A stretch of DNA of 64,000 nucleotides from an uncultured Candidatus Pelagibacter sp. (GCF_943788075.1 NZ_CALSOW010000004.1:157995-221994), one strand, 5' to 3'. Shown: positions 9,487-21,175, numbered from the stretch's first letter. Notes: generated by a model from the sequence alone, not told the origin. Numbers and translations: made by a program.

Positions 9487-12400
9487 TTAAAACGATCTTG
9501 ATAAAGACACATTAGCTGTCTGATCAGAGTTTTCACTTAATGATTGATTGGCATTAAATTTTAAATCAAATCCATTTATTTTTTTTGTAATATCGAATCC
9601 TGCTTTTAAATCTTCAGACCCATCTATTTTCATTGCATATTCAGTATCTCTATTTGTAATATAACTAGCTCCTAAATATAAAGTATCGCTATGAGCGTTG
9701 TTACTTTGATCTCTTTCATAGTTAGCAATTATTGTTAAACCATTTTCTTTAATTAGCTCAAATCCAAGGCCAGCTCTTATATTATGCGTTGCTTCATGAG
9801 CAATAGATAAGGTGTAATCAGTGTTTGGATCTGAAACATAAGAAACGGTAGCATCTGAAGAAGGGCTAAAGTTTGCCCCATATTCTAAAAGTCCACTTGG
9901 TTTAAATGTTATGCTTTTAAATTGAATAATATCATCTAATCTTAATCCAATTGATACCATGCCTGTTTCTATTTTTTGTTTATCATAAGTAAGAGCATCT
10001 GTTCCTATTTCGCTATAATTAGATAGTTCGGTGTAACCAAGATCAATCCTGGCATTTGGTGTTATATTAAATTTTTCTTTATTATATTTTGTACTAAAGT
10101 TAATTGATCCAAATACTTGTCTACCACTTCTTTCTCCAGTTAACGTATTAGATCCATTTTTTCTAATGTGATCAGTTTTAAGTGAACTTACTCCAAGAAT
10201 AGTGTCAAGAAATTTTGCATCCTCATGAGGAAAAGTTCCATAAATAGATAAACTATAAGAATTAGTATCCAATGATGTCCCTGATGTACCTACTTCAACT
10301 TCATCTCTTCCAAATCGAAGAGCATAACCATACATCTTATTTTCATCAATTTTCTTATCCATTCCAATTGTAATGCCGTTACTATCAATATCTTTTGAAG
10401 AAGAAGATGATGTATCACCAATTTTACCAACACCAATACTACCTTCACTCCAATATGACCAATTATCTGATAAATCTAAATTTTCATTTATATCAATCGA
10501 TGCTGGAATAACATTTGATAATGATGCAAGCATTGCATTTGAAAATTGAAATTTAATATTCTGGTTGGTTAAATTAGTTTCTTTTCTATGATGTCTTAAC
10601 CAATCCATACGATTAATTACTGGAGTTGTAACATATTGCAAAATTCTCTTTGGCGCTTCTGTTTGTGCATCAATTGATCCAACAACATCTTTATCGGTCA
10701 ATGGATCGGTAGTTGAATTTTCAGTGGTAAAACTTAAAGCGGTGGTACTTGATATTCCAGCATATGAATTTCCAGCATTATCATCAAAAGCAGTAGCATC
10801 TATCAACACATAGTATTCTGTTTGTTCAGACAAATCATTTCCAGGATTAATTGTAATTTCTGTTCCCCCACTTCCACTTACTTTAGCTCCTGTAACATCT
10901 ATAGTTTCAATAGTGCTATCATCATATGTTTTTTTAATAGTAATATTGCCACTTTCAGCATCAACGGCTTCGCTAAAGTTTAAAACTATATTGGCATCTA
11001 ATGCAACAGCAGTTGCATTATCAGCTGGAGTTGATGAACTTAAAGTTGGGTTTTGAACATCTGCAGTGGTAAAACTTAAAGCAGTTGTGGAACTTATTCC
11101 AGCATATGAATTACTAGAACTATCATCAAAAGCTGAGGCATCTATTAAAACATAATATTCAGTTGAGCTGTCTAATGTAGAAGATGGATTAACTGTTATT
11201 TGAGAAGATCCAGATCCAGAAACTAATTCCCCTGTCACACTAATTGTCTCAACAGTTGAATTATCTGAGGTTTTTTTTAAAGTGATGTTTCCACTTTCTG
11301 CATCCACACTTTCGCTAAAGTTTAAAACAATATTTGCATCTCAACGCTACACGTTGCATTATCAGCTGGAGATGATGAATGATAAGTGTGGGTTTTGACA
11401 CATCTGCAGTGGTAAAACTTAAAGCAGTTGTGGAACTTATTCCAGCATATGAATTACTAGAACTATCATCAAAAGCTGAGGCATCTATTAAAACATAATA
11501 TTCAGTTGAGCTGTCTAATGTAGAAGATGGATTAACTGTTATTTGAGAAGATCCAGATCCAGAAACTAATCCCCTGTCACACTAATTGTCTCAACAGTTG
11601 AATTATCTGATGTTTTTTTTAAAGTGATGTTTCCACTTTCTGCATCCACACTTTCACTAAAGTTTAAAACAATATTTGCATCATCTAGCACACCTGTTGC
11701 ATTATCAGCTGGAGTTGATGAACTTAAAGTTGGGTTTTGAACATCTGCAGTGGTAAAACTTAAAGCGGTTGTGGAACTTATTCCAGCATATGAATTACTA
11801 GAACTATCATCAAAAGCTGAGGCATCTATTAAAACATAATATTCAGTTGAGCTGTCTAATGTAGAAGATGGATTAACTGTTATTTGAGAAGATCCAGATC
11901 CAGAAACTAATTCCCCTGTCACACTAATTGTCTCAACAGTTGAATTATCTGAGGTTTTTTTTAAAGTGATGTTTCCACTTTCTGCATCCACACTTTCGCT
12001 AAAGTTTAGAACTATATTTGCAGTCAACAGCTACACCCGTTGCATTATCAGCTGGAGTTGATGAACTTAAAGTTGGAGCAGTGCTATCTGCGTCACCAAA
12101 AAATTCAAGCTCATTAATCTGGTGACCACCTGATACTGTAGACGTTACATAATATCTAAAATAAGAATATGAATCTGGAGTAGCAAAATCATCTCCTGCT
12201 CCAGTATATTTAATTACCTGATGACGGGCACTAAATGGAGAATTACCATTGCTGCTGTATGAATAAATATCTGTCCAATTTGATCCATTATTAGAGCCTT
12301 GTATCTTCCATATATCAGGGTCTCTACCAGCTGCATCATTACCAGAAGTTATTGTAAAATGAGACAAAACATATGATTGAGATAATTGAACATAGATCCA

Positions 12401-12685
12401 TTGAGTAGGATTATCACAACACCATTTTGCAGAACCACTAGAAACATTATTATCAAAAACACTATATGATCCTTCACCAGCAAAAGTTTTTTTTGAACTT
12501 GCATTTATTGAAGTCCAATTAAAGTTAGAGCCATTAGTTCCACTATCAACACCGTTATCTTCAGGATCAGTAAGATCATTACCCAATAAAGCACCCGAAC
12601 CTGTGCCTAAGACAGTTGCAGCTATTAAAGTAGAGTTATTTAAAACTGAAAATAATAAAATAATTGTTACTATAAAAAATTTCAT
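9487..12685 (-). CDS. Autotransporter adhesin: discoidin head, Ig-like repeats, barrel; frameshifted
   Basis: Read from 12685, the joined product is about 1,060 residues. Order: signal peptide (residues 1-23, ending LIAA); a discoidin / F5-8 type C-like domain (about 40-200, with VFDNNVSSGSAKWCCDNP, WIYVQL and WKIQGSNNGSNWTDI); four SbsA-type (Big_5) Ig-like repeats; and a C-terminal autotransporter beta-barrel of about 260 residues ending in SLSRSF, the usual terminal Phe for BAM recognition. The frame breaks near 12023 (one extra base), near 11570 (one missing T) and in a garbled stretch 11338-11400, all in or at the repeats. It is probably a secreted surface-anchored adhesin or glycan-binding protein; the ligand is unknown. 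Confidence 0.8.
10722..12090 (-). repeat. Four tandem 342-bp repeats in adhesin gene
   Basis: The anchor CAGTGGTAAAACTTAAAGC recurs at about 10722, 11064, 11407 and 11748, spaced 342, 343 and 341 bp; the +1 and -1 departures match frameshifts. Each unit encodes one 114-residue Ig-like domain (NATGVAVDANIVLNFSE ... STTALSFTT). The repeat nearest the barrel (10722-11064) has diverged, while the other three are almost identical in DNA, so they are recently duplicated or homogenised. True copy number may be higher because near-identical repeats collapse in assembly. Confidence 0.85.
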
Positions 12686-12773
12686 TGATATTAGTTTAAT
12701 ATTACCTTTATAGTAATTTAATTAAAACTTTTAATAGTAACTATAGACTTGAAATATAAAGATTGAGTTTGCT

Positions 12774-13391
12774 CTATCTTGAATAGTACTCAATAACTAG
12801 GTTTGGCTCCATTACGATTGGATAAGGAACTTCTTCAAACTTAGGTGTTCTAACAAATTTAACTTTTTTGTTTTTCTCATCCATTTGAATATATTCTGGA
12901 GTTTCTCTTTCTTTACTTGCAAGAGCAATATCAATAATCGCAAGTTGTTTAGATTTATCTCTAATTTCAATAGAATCTTCTTCTTTAACTATGTAACTCC
13001 CAATATTAACTTTTTTACCATTCACTCTAACATGACCATGGTTAATTAACTGTCTTGACGAAAATACTGTTGTCGCAAACTTTGCTCTGTAAATGACTGC
13101 ATCTAATCTTCTTTCAAGTAAACCAATTAAGTTTTCACCAGTGTCACCTTTAAGCATAACAGCTTTTTTATAAATATTTCTAAATTGTCTCTCATTAATG
13201 TTGCCATAGTAAGCTTTTAGTTTTTGCTTAGCTTGTAATTGAGTTCCATAATCTGATAGCTTACCTTTTCTACCTTGACCGTGTTGGCCTGGTCCATAGT
13301 CTCTTTTATTGAAAGGACTTTTCGGTCTTCCCCATAGATTAGCTTTTAATCTTCTATCTACTTTATGTTTAGAGTTTAATCTTTTTGTCAT
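12774..13391 (-). CDS. rpsD: 30S ribosomal protein S4
   Basis: A 205-residue S4, normal length. The N-terminal RNA-binding half has [15 protein letters not shown], and the S4 domain (about 94-155) has [38 protein letters not shown]. It nucleates assembly of the 30S 5' domain. It stands downstream of the trmJ-like gene on the same strand with a 40-bp gap, and the adhesin gene follows. Confidence 0.97.
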   Translation of the reverse strand: MTKRLNSKHKVDRRLKANLWGRPKSPFNKRDYGPGQHGQGRKGKLSDYGTQLQAKQKLKAYYGNINERQFRNIYKKAVMLKGDTGENLIGLLERRLDAVIYRAKFATTVFSSRQLINHGHVRVNGKKVNIGSYIVKEEDSIEIRDKSKQLAIIDIALASKERETPEYIQMDEKNKKVKFVRTPKFEEVPYPIVMEPNLVIEYYSR

Positions 13392-13431
13392 TTGATATTG
13401 GGGTTTATAAGCTTACAGGCTATTTTGTCAA

Positions 13432-14145
13432 TCAACGTTTTTTACCTAAACTAGCAAATACACTAGCTAATATACGTGTTTCCTTGGACGATAAGTCCAT
13501 TCTATAGAAAATATTTCTCAAGTTTTCCAACATAATAGGTTTCTTCTCTTTTGGTTTAAAAAAGTTTATTTCATCTAAGTTTTGAATACATAGATTGGTC
13601 ATTGAATGTACCTCTTTTTTAGAGGCAGATTTAACCTTTTTAGATTTTTTAAAATCAGAAGTCTTAGATTTTATGATGCTTGAAACATATTGGGCAATAA
13701 TAATTAGACTGTGAGATAAATTTAAAGATTTAAATTCAGGATTAGTTGGGATTTGTAACGTATAATTTGCATAGCTTACCTCATTATTCGATAATCCTGA
13801 AGCCTCAGATCCAAAGAGAAATGCTACCTTTTTGGTAAAATCGATTTTTTTTAAATCTTCCAATTGAATGTGTTTAATATTTTTATTTCTAAATCTTGCA
13901 GATGTTGCAATCACATAATCTATATTTTTTAATGCAGGTTCTAATTGATCAAAAACTTTACTTTTATTAATAATATTTTTAGCACCAACTGAAGTTGCTA
14001 AAATTTTATCATTTGGAAAAATAGGTTTTGGATCAATAACAGATAATTTTTGAAAATTAAAATTCTTCATCCCTCTAGCACAAGCACCAATATTTTCTGA
14101 GAGCTGAGGTTTATGTAGAATAAAAGTGATATTATTTGCTGACAT
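13432..14145 (-). CDS. trmJ: RNA 2'-O-methyltransferase, TrmJ family
   Basis: A 237-residue SPOUT (SpoU) methyltransferase with a C-terminal extension as in TrmJ/TrmH-family group 1 proteins. Motifs: the N-terminal LSENIGACARGMKNF, motif 2 FLFGSEASGLSNNE (109-122) and motif 3 IPTNPEFKSLNLSHS (132-146), which form the knotted SAM site. The likely reaction is 2'-O-methylation of tRNA position 32, inferred from family. It lies between cimA (19 bp) and rpsD. Confidence 0.85.
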   Translation of the reverse strand: MSANNITFILHKPQLSENIGACARGMKNFNFQKLSVIDPKPIFPNDKILATSVGAKNIINKSKVFDQLEPALKNIDYVIATSARFRNKNIKHIQLEDLKKIDFTKKVAFLFGSEASGLSNNEVSYANYTLQIPTNPEFKSLNLSHSLIIIAQYVSSIIKSKTSDFKKSKKVKSASKKEVHSMTNLCIQNLDEINFFKPKEKKPIMLENLRNIFYRMDLSSKETRILASVFASLGKKR

Positions 14146-14164
14146 TATTTATAAAAACCAAAAA

Positions 14165-15766
14165 TTATAAACTTGCTGGAGCCTTATCTTTAAATAATTT
14201 ATAGTCTAAACTATCAACCAAAGCCTTAAAAGATGCATCAATTATATTTGGGGAAACTCCAATAGTGAACCAGTTAACACCCTTAGAGTCTGTACTTTCA
14301 ATTGAAACTCTAGTTACCGCTTCTGTTCCAGTATTTAGAATTCTTACTTTATAATCAACTAATTTTAAATCTTTTAAATATTCAGAATATTTAGCAAGTT
14401 TATTTACATTTTTTCTAATCGCATTATCAAGTGCATTGACAGGTCCGTTTCCTTGACCTTCACATAATATTTTTTGACCATCAACTTCTAATTGTGCTTT
14501 AGCATGAGAAATAATTTCACCGTCAATATCCTTTTTAACTGAAACATCATATTCATTAATTAAAATATATCTTGGGATATCACCTATCAATCTTCTAGCT
14601 AATAATTCAAATGAAGCATCTGCTCCATCATAACTATATCCAATAAATTCTCTGTCTTTAACTTCATTTAAAAGTTTTTTAATTTTTGGATCATTTTTTT
14701 CAATTTGGATACCAATTGATTTTAATCTAGACATTATATTTGACTGGCCAGCTTGATCTGAGACTACAATGTTTCTTGAATTTCCCACTTCCTCAGGGTC
14801 AATATGTTCATATGTTTTTGGATCCTTTTGAACTGCAGAAACATGCATTCCACCTTTATGTGAAAAAGCAGAAGCTCCCACATAAGGTAAATGTTTATTA
14901 GGTTTTCTATTTAGTAATTCATCTAATAATCTTGAGCATTGTGTTAAATTCTTAAGGTTTTCTCTTTTAATATTAAGTTTAAATTTCTCACTAAAATCTT
15001 TTTTTAAAAATAATGATGGAATTAAAGACATTAAATTTGCGTTCCCACATCTCTCCCCTAATCCATTAATAGTACCTTGGATTTGTCTAACACCTGCTTG
15101 AACTGCAGCTAAACTATTTGCTACTGCATTTTCTGTGTCATTGTGAGCGTGGATACCTAAATTTTCCCCTGGAATATGTTTTATAACCTCAGATACAATT
15201 TTAGTTACTTCATGTGGAAGGGTACCACCATTTGTATCACACAAAACAATCCATCTAGCTCCTTGATCATATGCTGCTTTTAAACACTTTAAAGCGTAAT
15301 CAGAATTAGCTTTATATCCATCAAAAAAATGTTCTGCATCAAACATAAATTCTTTACCTGAACCAACAATATGTTTTGCACTTTCTTTAATATTTTCTAA
15401 ATTTTCTTCATTAGTAATTCCAAGTGCTACATCAACTTGAAAATCCCATGATTTTCCAAATAAACAAACTGACGAACTTTTTGAGTTAATTAATGATGCC
15501 AACATTGGATCATTTTCAGCACTATGTTCAGACTTTTTGGTCATTCCAAAAGCTGTGAGTTTTGCGTTTTTAAAACCATGATCTTTGTTAAAAAATTCAG
15601 TATCTGTTGGGTTGGCTCCAGGCCATCCACCTTCGATATAATCCACTCCTAAACTGTCTAATGAATTTGATATTTTTTCTTTATCATCAATTGAAAAATC
15701 AACACCTTGGGTTTGGGCCCCATCTCTTAATGTGGTGTCAAAAATATATAGCTTTTCCTTACTCAT
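14165..15766 (-). CDS. cimA: (R)-citramalate synthase
   Basis: A 533-residue LeuA-superfamily enzyme. The N-terminal TIM barrel has DTTLRDGAQTQGVDFS (10-25), metal-binding HAHND and NGLGERCGNANL; a C-terminal LeuA-type allosteric domain follows from about residue 385. CimA proteins condense pyruvate and acetyl-CoA to citramalate, giving 2-oxobutyrate for isoleucine without threonine. The TLRDG form and length fit CimA rather than 2-isopropylmalate synthase, though specificity is by family resemblance. Its start overlaps the cysS stop by 4 bp. Confidence 0.88.
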   Translation of the reverse strand: MSKEKLYIFDTTLRDGAQTQGVDFSIDDKEKISNSLDSLGVDYIEGGWPGANPTDTEFFNKDHGFKNAKLTAFGMTKKSEHSAENDPMLASLINSKSSSVCLFGKSWDFQVDVALGITNEENLENIKESAKHIVGSGKEFMFDAEHFFDGYKANSDYALKCLKAAYDQGARWIVLCDTNGGTLPHEVTKIVSEVIKHIPGENLGIHAHNDTENAVANSLAAVQAGVRQIQGTINGLGERCGNANLMSLIPSLFLKKDFSEKFKLNIKRENLKNLTQCSRLLDELLNRKPNKHLPYVGASAFSHKGGMHVSAVQKDPKTYEHIDPEEVGNSRNIVVSDQAGQSNIMSRLKSIGIQIEKNDPKIKKLLNEVKDREFIGYSYDGADASFELLARRLIGDIPRYILINEYDVSVKKDIDGEIISHAKAQLEVDGQKILCEGQGNGPVNALDNAIRKNVNKLAKYSEYLKDLKLVDYKVRILNTGTEAVTRVSIESTDSKGVNWFTIGVSPNIIDASFKALVDSLDYKLFKDKAPASL

Positions 15767-17116
15767 TTAAATTTCCAAATTGTTTTACCATCTTTATCTT
15801 CTATTAAAACACCTTTGTCTAAAAGGTAGTCTCGAATATTGTCAGCTTCTTTATAATTTTTATCAGCTCTAGCTTTATTTCTAAGATCTATCTTATTTTC
15901 AATTTCAGTCTCTGAAATATCGACTTTTCCTTTTTTAAAATTTAACCACTCTTCTTTAGTTTCTTGAAGCAAACCTATAAAATTACATGCTGTATTAAAA
16001 ATCTTTTTATCCTCATCATTTCCGTTGTTCGCTTTGTCATAAAGTTTATGTAAATTTGCAATATAACCTGGTGTATTTATATCATCATATAAAGGTTGAA
16101 TAATTTCATCATCTAAAGCTTTGCTTGAAGGTAAATAAACATTGTACCATTTATCAATTGTGTTTTGACAATCATCTAATAATTTATCATTCCAATCCAA
16201 TGGCTGTTTATAATGAGCACTTATCAAAGCTAGTCTTAAAACTTGTCCACTAACTTTATCTCTAAAATCTTTTATCTTTAAAATATTTCCTTGAGATTTT
16301 GCCATCTTTTCATTTGACATAGTAATAAAAGCATTATGTAGCCAATAATTAGCAAAAACCTTGGTATCATTTGCACATCTTGATTGAGCGATTTCATTTT
16401 CATGATGTGGAAAAATCAAATCTATACCTCCACCGTGTATATCAAATTCATTTCCTAAAAATTTCTTAGACATTGCAGAGCATTCTAAATGCCAACCAGG
16501 TCTACCTTTTCCCCATGGTGACTCCCATGATGGTTCATTTTCTGAAGAAGGTTTCCACAATACAAAATCTTCTGAACTCTTTTTGTTATCACTTATTTCA
16601 ATTCTAGATCCAGCAATTAATTCCTCTAATTTTTTATTTGATAATTGACCATATTCATCAAATTTTTTTACTTCAAAATAAACATGCTTATTATTTTCAT
16701 AAGCAAAACCCTTTTTGATTAATTCAGAAATCATCTCAATCATTAAATCAATATGTTCTGTCGCTTTAGGTTGTTCTGTTGGGATTCTCACAATTTAAAT
16801 ACTTACAATCTTCGCTAAAACTTTTAATTACAGTTTTTGTTAAATCTGAAATAGATATTTTTTTTTCATTTGATGATTTAATTATTTTATCATCTACATC
16901 TGTAATATTTCTAACATAAGTGACTGATGAATATTTATTTTTAAGTATTTTAAAAAGAATATCAAAGATAACTATTGGTCTTGCATTACCAATATGAGGA
17001 TCATCATAAACTGTTGGTCCACAAACATACATGCCTATATTTTTTTCATCTATTGGTACAAATTTTTCTTTTTTGTTACTTAGATTGTTTGTTAAAAAAA
17101 TATCTTTATTCATCAT
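15763..17116 (-). CDS. cysS: Cysteinyl-tRNA synthetase, frameshifted
   Basis: Class Ia aminoacyl-tRNA synthetase of about 450 residues when joined. The N-terminal piece has the zinc Cys32 and the HIGH-type signature in [13 protein letters not shown] (32-44); the C-terminal piece has [24 protein letters not shown] and KMAKSQGN (KMSKS motif). The break is an extra base in the GGG run at 16781-16783: with two Gs the sequence reads [12 protein letters not shown] through. The enzyme is essential, so the single indel is more likely a sequence error than a true lesion. Confidence 0.88.
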
Positions 17117-17158
17117 TTTAGAAATATACTTAATTTATAGATTTGTGAATCTATTTGA

Positions 17159-17896
17159 TTAATTTGGAATTTTGCATACTGGAATGGGCTCCATTTTATG
17201 CAAATTTTGTTTTCTTATACTTTCGTACTTTGCTCTATTCTGTGAGTTAGGATTATCCATGGCTTCTTCTAGTTCGTGGTATTGTAGACCAAGCTGGCCT
17301 TCATCCGTTCGACCATCATCCCACAAACCATCAGTTGGAGCTGCATCAATTATTTCTTTTAAAATTCCAAGCTCTTTTCCAATTCCCCAAACTTCTGATT
17401 TGTTACAATCAGCTATTGGAGATATATCAACTCCACCATCACCATATTTTGTGTAAAATCCAACACCAAAATCTTCTACTTTATTTCCTGTACCAACAAC
17501 TATACCTTTGTTTGCAGCTGCTACTTGATAAAGAGTGGTCATTCTCAATCTTGCCCTAGAATTTGCCATCCCATGTTCGTTATTAAATTTAGATAAGCTA
17601 GAAGAAAAGGCTGAAAACAATTCATCTAAATTTATTGTATGTGCTTCAACATTTTTAAATTTATTCATTAGCCACTCTTGATGCTTTAAACTAAGATCAT
17701 GTTGTTGTGATTTTTGTTTAATTGGCATGGATAATACAATTGTTTTTAATCCAGTCATTGCACTTAAAGTACTTGAGACTGAAGAGTCTATCCCTCCAGA
17801 AATTCCAATAACTAATGATTGAGCCTTACTCGGCATGTTATTGGCATAATCTTTTATCCAATTAGATATAAAATTAACTTTTTCTGAGGCATTCAT
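17159..17896 (-). CDS. nadE: NAD synthase
   Basis: A 245-residue NadE with the PP-loop ATP pyrophosphatase motif SGGIDSS at 34-40, followed by GNKVEDFGVGFYTKYGDGGVDISPI (quoted here as two parts: GNKVEDFGVGFY and TKYGDGGVDISPI). It amidates nicotinic acid adenine dinucleotide to NAD. There is no N-terminal nitrilase/glutaminase domain, so it would use free ammonia or a separate glutaminase. It sits between the DAHP synthase (39 bp) and cysS (42 bp) in a minus-strand series. Confidence 0.9.
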   Translation of the reverse strand: MNASEKVNFISNWIKDYANNMPSKAQSLVIGISGGIDSSVSSTLSAMTGLKTIVLSMPIKQKSQQHDLSLKHQEWLMNKFKNVEAHTINLDELFSAFSSSLSKFNNEHGMANSRARLRMTTLYQVAAANKGIVVGTGNKVEDFGVGFYTKYGDGGVDISPIADCNKSEVWGIGKELGILKEIIDAAPTDGLWDDGRTDEGQLGLQYHELEEAMDNPNSQNRAKYESIRKQNLHKMEPIPVCKIPN

Positions 17897-17935
17897 AGTT
17901 TTAAAATATTAGTTGTTGGTATCTTTTACAATGTT

Positions 17936-19320
17936 TTAAGATGCCGCTCTGTCTGCATTTTTGGAATATGAGCTATTCTTTTTAATCTCATCAGAAATTA
18001 AAAAAGCTAATTCTAATGCTTGATTTGCGTTAAGTCTTGGATCGCAATGAGTATGATATCTTGATGATAAATCTTTTTCTGATATTTTTTGAGCACCCCC
18101 AATACATTCGGTTACATTTTGGCCAGTCATTTCTATATGTAAACCACCTGCGTAACTTCCTTCACTTTGGTGGCATGCAAATACATTCTTAACCTCTTTA
18201 GAACACTATTAAATGGTCTCGTCTTAAATCCTGTTGCAGCTTTAACCGTATTTCCATGACAAGGATCGCAAGACCAAATTACATTTAAACCCTCTTTTTT
18301 AATTGCTCTAATTAATTTAGGTAAATGTTTTGAAACGTTATCTGCACCAAATCTTGAAATTAAAGTGATTTTACCTTTTTCATTTCTTGGGTTAATTTTA
18401 TTACAAAGGTTTATTAAATCTTCTGGTTTTAATGTTGGTCCACATTTAATACCTATTGGATTTTTAATACCTCTGCAAAACTCAACATGGCCTCCATCAA
18501 GTTGTCTGGTTCTATCTCCAATCCAAACAAAGTGGGCCGAAGTATCATGATTTTCACCAGTCGTAGAATCTGTTCTAGTCATTGTTTCTTCAAAAGGTAA
18601 CAATAATGCTTCATGAGAAGTCCAAAAATTAACTGTCTTTAATCTTCTGTTAAAATCTGAATTAATTCCACAAGCATCCATAAATGCTAAAGCATCTGCT
18701 ATTCTATCCTCAAGTTCTTTAAATCTTTTTAATGTTGGACTATTTTTAATAAATCCTAAGTTCCAATTATGAACATTTTGAAGATCAGCAAAACCACCAT
18801 GGCAAAAAGCTCTAATAAGGTTTAATGTTGCAGCTGATTGAGAGTATGCTTTAAATAATCTTTTTGGATCTGGAATTCTTGATTTTTCATTAAATTCCAT
18901 TCCATTAATATTGTCTCCTAAATAACTTGGAAGTTCCACACCATCTTTAGATTCAACTGGAGAACTTCTAGGTTTTGAAAATTGACCAGCTATTCTTCCA
19001 ACTTTAACAACGGGTAAAGATGCTGAGTAAGTTAATACTAAAGACATCTGTAACATTAGTTTGAATGTGTCTCTAATATTGTCTGGATTGAATTCTGCAA
19101 AACTTTCCGCACAGTCTCCTCCTTGAAGTAAAAATGCTTTTCCATCTACCACATCAGCAAGTTGATCTTTTAAATGTCTAGTTTCCCCGGCAAACACTAA
19201 TGGTGGAAATGTTCCAATCTTATCCAACACCGTATCCAATTCCTTTTTGTCAGGATATTCAGGTATGTGTTTTACAGGATACTTTCTCCAACTATTTTTT
19301 TTCCAATTTTTCATATTCAA
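17936..19320 (-). CDS. aroG: Class II DAHP synthase, frameshifted
   Basis: Class II (plant-type) 3-deoxy-D-arabino-heptulosonate 7-phosphate synthase, first step of the shikimate pathway, about 460 residues when joined. Visible: [58 protein letters not shown] and the C-terminal [14 protein letters not shown] and [19 protein letters not shown] is missing near 18193: restoring it gives [19 protein letters not shown] and joins the two parts. Alternative start six bases downstream (second Met). In-series with glmS upstream. Confidence 0.87.
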
Positions 19321-19349
19321 CTGGGGATTGTTTTAGCAGAGTTTGGACT

Positions 19350-21170
19350 TTATTCAACAGTTACTGATTTTGCCAAGTTTCTTGGCTTATCTATATCATA
19401 ACCTTTTTTAAGGGCTGAATAATATGCAAGTTTCTGTAGTGGAATAGTTAAAAGAAATGGAAGCAAGTCATCATTTGTAGTCTCTACTTCAATTTTTTCC
19501 CAAATATTTTCAGATACAATTTCATCTTTACTTTTATTGGTAATCAATAAAACTTTAGCCCCTCTTGCTACTACTTCCTGCATATTTGAAATAGTTTTTT
19601 TATAATAGTTATCTCTTGGAGCTAAAACTACAACGGGCATACCCTCCTCAATTAAAGCTAATGGTCCATGCTTCATTTCACCTGCTGGATAACCTTCGGC
19701 ATGAACATATGACAACTCTTTAAGTTTTAATGCACCTTCTAATGCAATTGGATAAGAAAATCCTCTACCTAAAAACATTGATCCTTTAGCCTCATTAAAT
19801 GTTGAAGCAATAGCTTGAATATCATTGTCTACTAACAAAGTTTCTTCAATTAGTTTTGGTAGATTTTTTAAATCTTTTATTTTTTCTTGATAATCTTTAT
19901 TTTTAATTTCTTCTCTTAATGATGATAATTTTAATGACAAAATATACAAAACAAGTATTTGTCCTAAAAAAGCTTTAGTTGAAGCAACTCCAATTTCAGG
20001 ACCACAATGAATTGGTAGAACAAAATTTGAGTCTCGTGCAATTGAACTTTCAATTACATTTACAACTGCACAAGTTTTCATATTATTTTTATTACATAAA
20101 TCTAAAGCTGCATAAGTATCAGCAGTTTCACCTGATTGAGATACAAAGATATATAAAGTATCGTTTTTAAATCTATTTTTTCGGTATCTAAACTCTGATG
20201 CTATATCAATATTAACATCTAAAGTTGTTAATTCTTCAAACCAATATTTGGCCATTAAACAAGAATGGTAAGCAGTTCCACAACCAATCAACATAATTGA
20301 TTTGATTTCATCCATTTTCCAAGGAAAATTATAAATATTAATATCTTTATTTACACTATCTACATATTCTTTAATCCCAGTTTTTAAAGTTTGAGGCTGT
20401 TCTTCAATTTCTTTAGCCATGAAATGTTTGTAATCTCCTTTATCATATTTTTGCTGGTCAGAAGAAAGTTCTAAAACTTTTTTATTAATCTTTATCCCTT
20501 CTTCATTAAAAAAATTAACCTCATCTTTTTTAATAAAACAAAATTCACCATCTTCTAAATAAGTTATCTTATTGGTCATTGATTTTAGAGCATAAGAATC
20601 TGATCCAAGGTAATTTTCATTAGGGCCATATCCAACTGCCAAAGGAGAGCCACGTCTTGCACCTATTATTAAATCTGGCATATCTTTAAAAATAATTCCT
20701 AAGGCAAAACTTCCATGAAGTTGTTTTAAAGTTTTAGTAATAGCCTCTTGTAATTCGGATGTTTTAAGGTTTTCTGTAATAAGATGAACAATTACCTCTG
20801 TATCTGTTTGTGATTTAAATTTATGTCCTTTACCTAATAAATATTTTTTTAATAATGTTGAATTTTCAATTATTCCATTATGAACCACAGATACATTTTC
20901 TGATGAATGTGGATGCGCATTAACACTATTTGGCACTCCATGAGTTGCCCATCTAACATGACCAATACCAATATTTCCTGAAAGATTTTTTAAATCAAAA
21001 TTATTTTCTAAATTTTCTACTCTACCCTCAGATTTAACCTCATTAATATGACCATCAGACAAAGTTGCAATTCCAGCAGAGTCGTAACCCCTATACTCTA
21101 ATTTTTTTAGAGAATTAATAATGCTGCTTGATACTGACTTATTGCTAGATATTCCAATTATTCCACACAT
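19350..21170 (-). CDS. glmS: Glutamine-fructose-6-phosphate aminotransferase
   Basis: A 606-residue GlmS. The N-terminal glutaminase has the nucleophile Cys2 (MCGIIGI) and HVRWATHG; two SIS sugar-isomerase domains follow (SQSGETADTYAAL and the C-terminal half with GRGFSYPIALEGALKLKE), ending DKPRNLAKSVTVE. It makes glucosamine-6-phosphate for peptidoglycan and LPS. It follows the GlmU acetyltransferase half-gene by 5 bp, so both act in UDP-GlcNAc synthesis. I see no glmS ribozyme-like leader in the 5-bp gap. Confidence 0.96.
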   Translation of the reverse strand: MCGIIGISSNKSVSSSIINSLKKLEYRGYDSAGIATLSDGHINEVKSEGRVENLENNFDLKNLSGNIGIGHVRWATHGVPNSVNAHPHSSENVSVVHNGIIENSTLLKKYLLGKGHKFKSQTDTEVIVHLITENLKTSELQEAITKTLKQLHGSFALGIIFKDMPDLIIGARRGSPLAVGYGPNENYLGSDSYALKSMTNKITYLEDGEFCFIKKDEVNFFNEEGIKINKKVLELSSDQQKYDKGDYKHFMAKEIEEQPQTLKTGIKEYVDSVNKDINIYNFPWKMDEIKSIMLIGCGTAYHSCLMAKYWFEELTTLDVNIDIASEFRYRKNRFKNDTLYIFVSQSGETADTYAALDLCNKNNMKTCAVVNVIESSIARDSNFVLPIHCGPEIGVASTKAFLGQILVLYILSLKLSSLREEIKNKDYQEKIKDLKNLPKLIEETLLVDNDIQAIASTFNEAKGSMFLGRGFSYPIALEGALKLKELSYVHAEGYPAGEMKHGPLALIEEGMPVVVLAPRDNYYKKTISNMQEVVARGAKVLLITNKSKDEIVSENIWEKIEVETTNDDLLPFLLTIPLQKLAYYSALKKGYDIDKPRNLAKSVTVE

Positions 21171-21175
21171 AGATA

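Noticed and set aside
10722..12090. CRISPR-like array
   Set aside because: Repeat units are 342 bp, in frame and encode Ig-like domains; there are no short repeats with unique spacers and no cas genes.
21171..21175. glmS ribozyme or riboswitch
   Set aside because: The gap to the upstream gene is only 5 bp and that gene is coding, leaving no room for a leader RNA.
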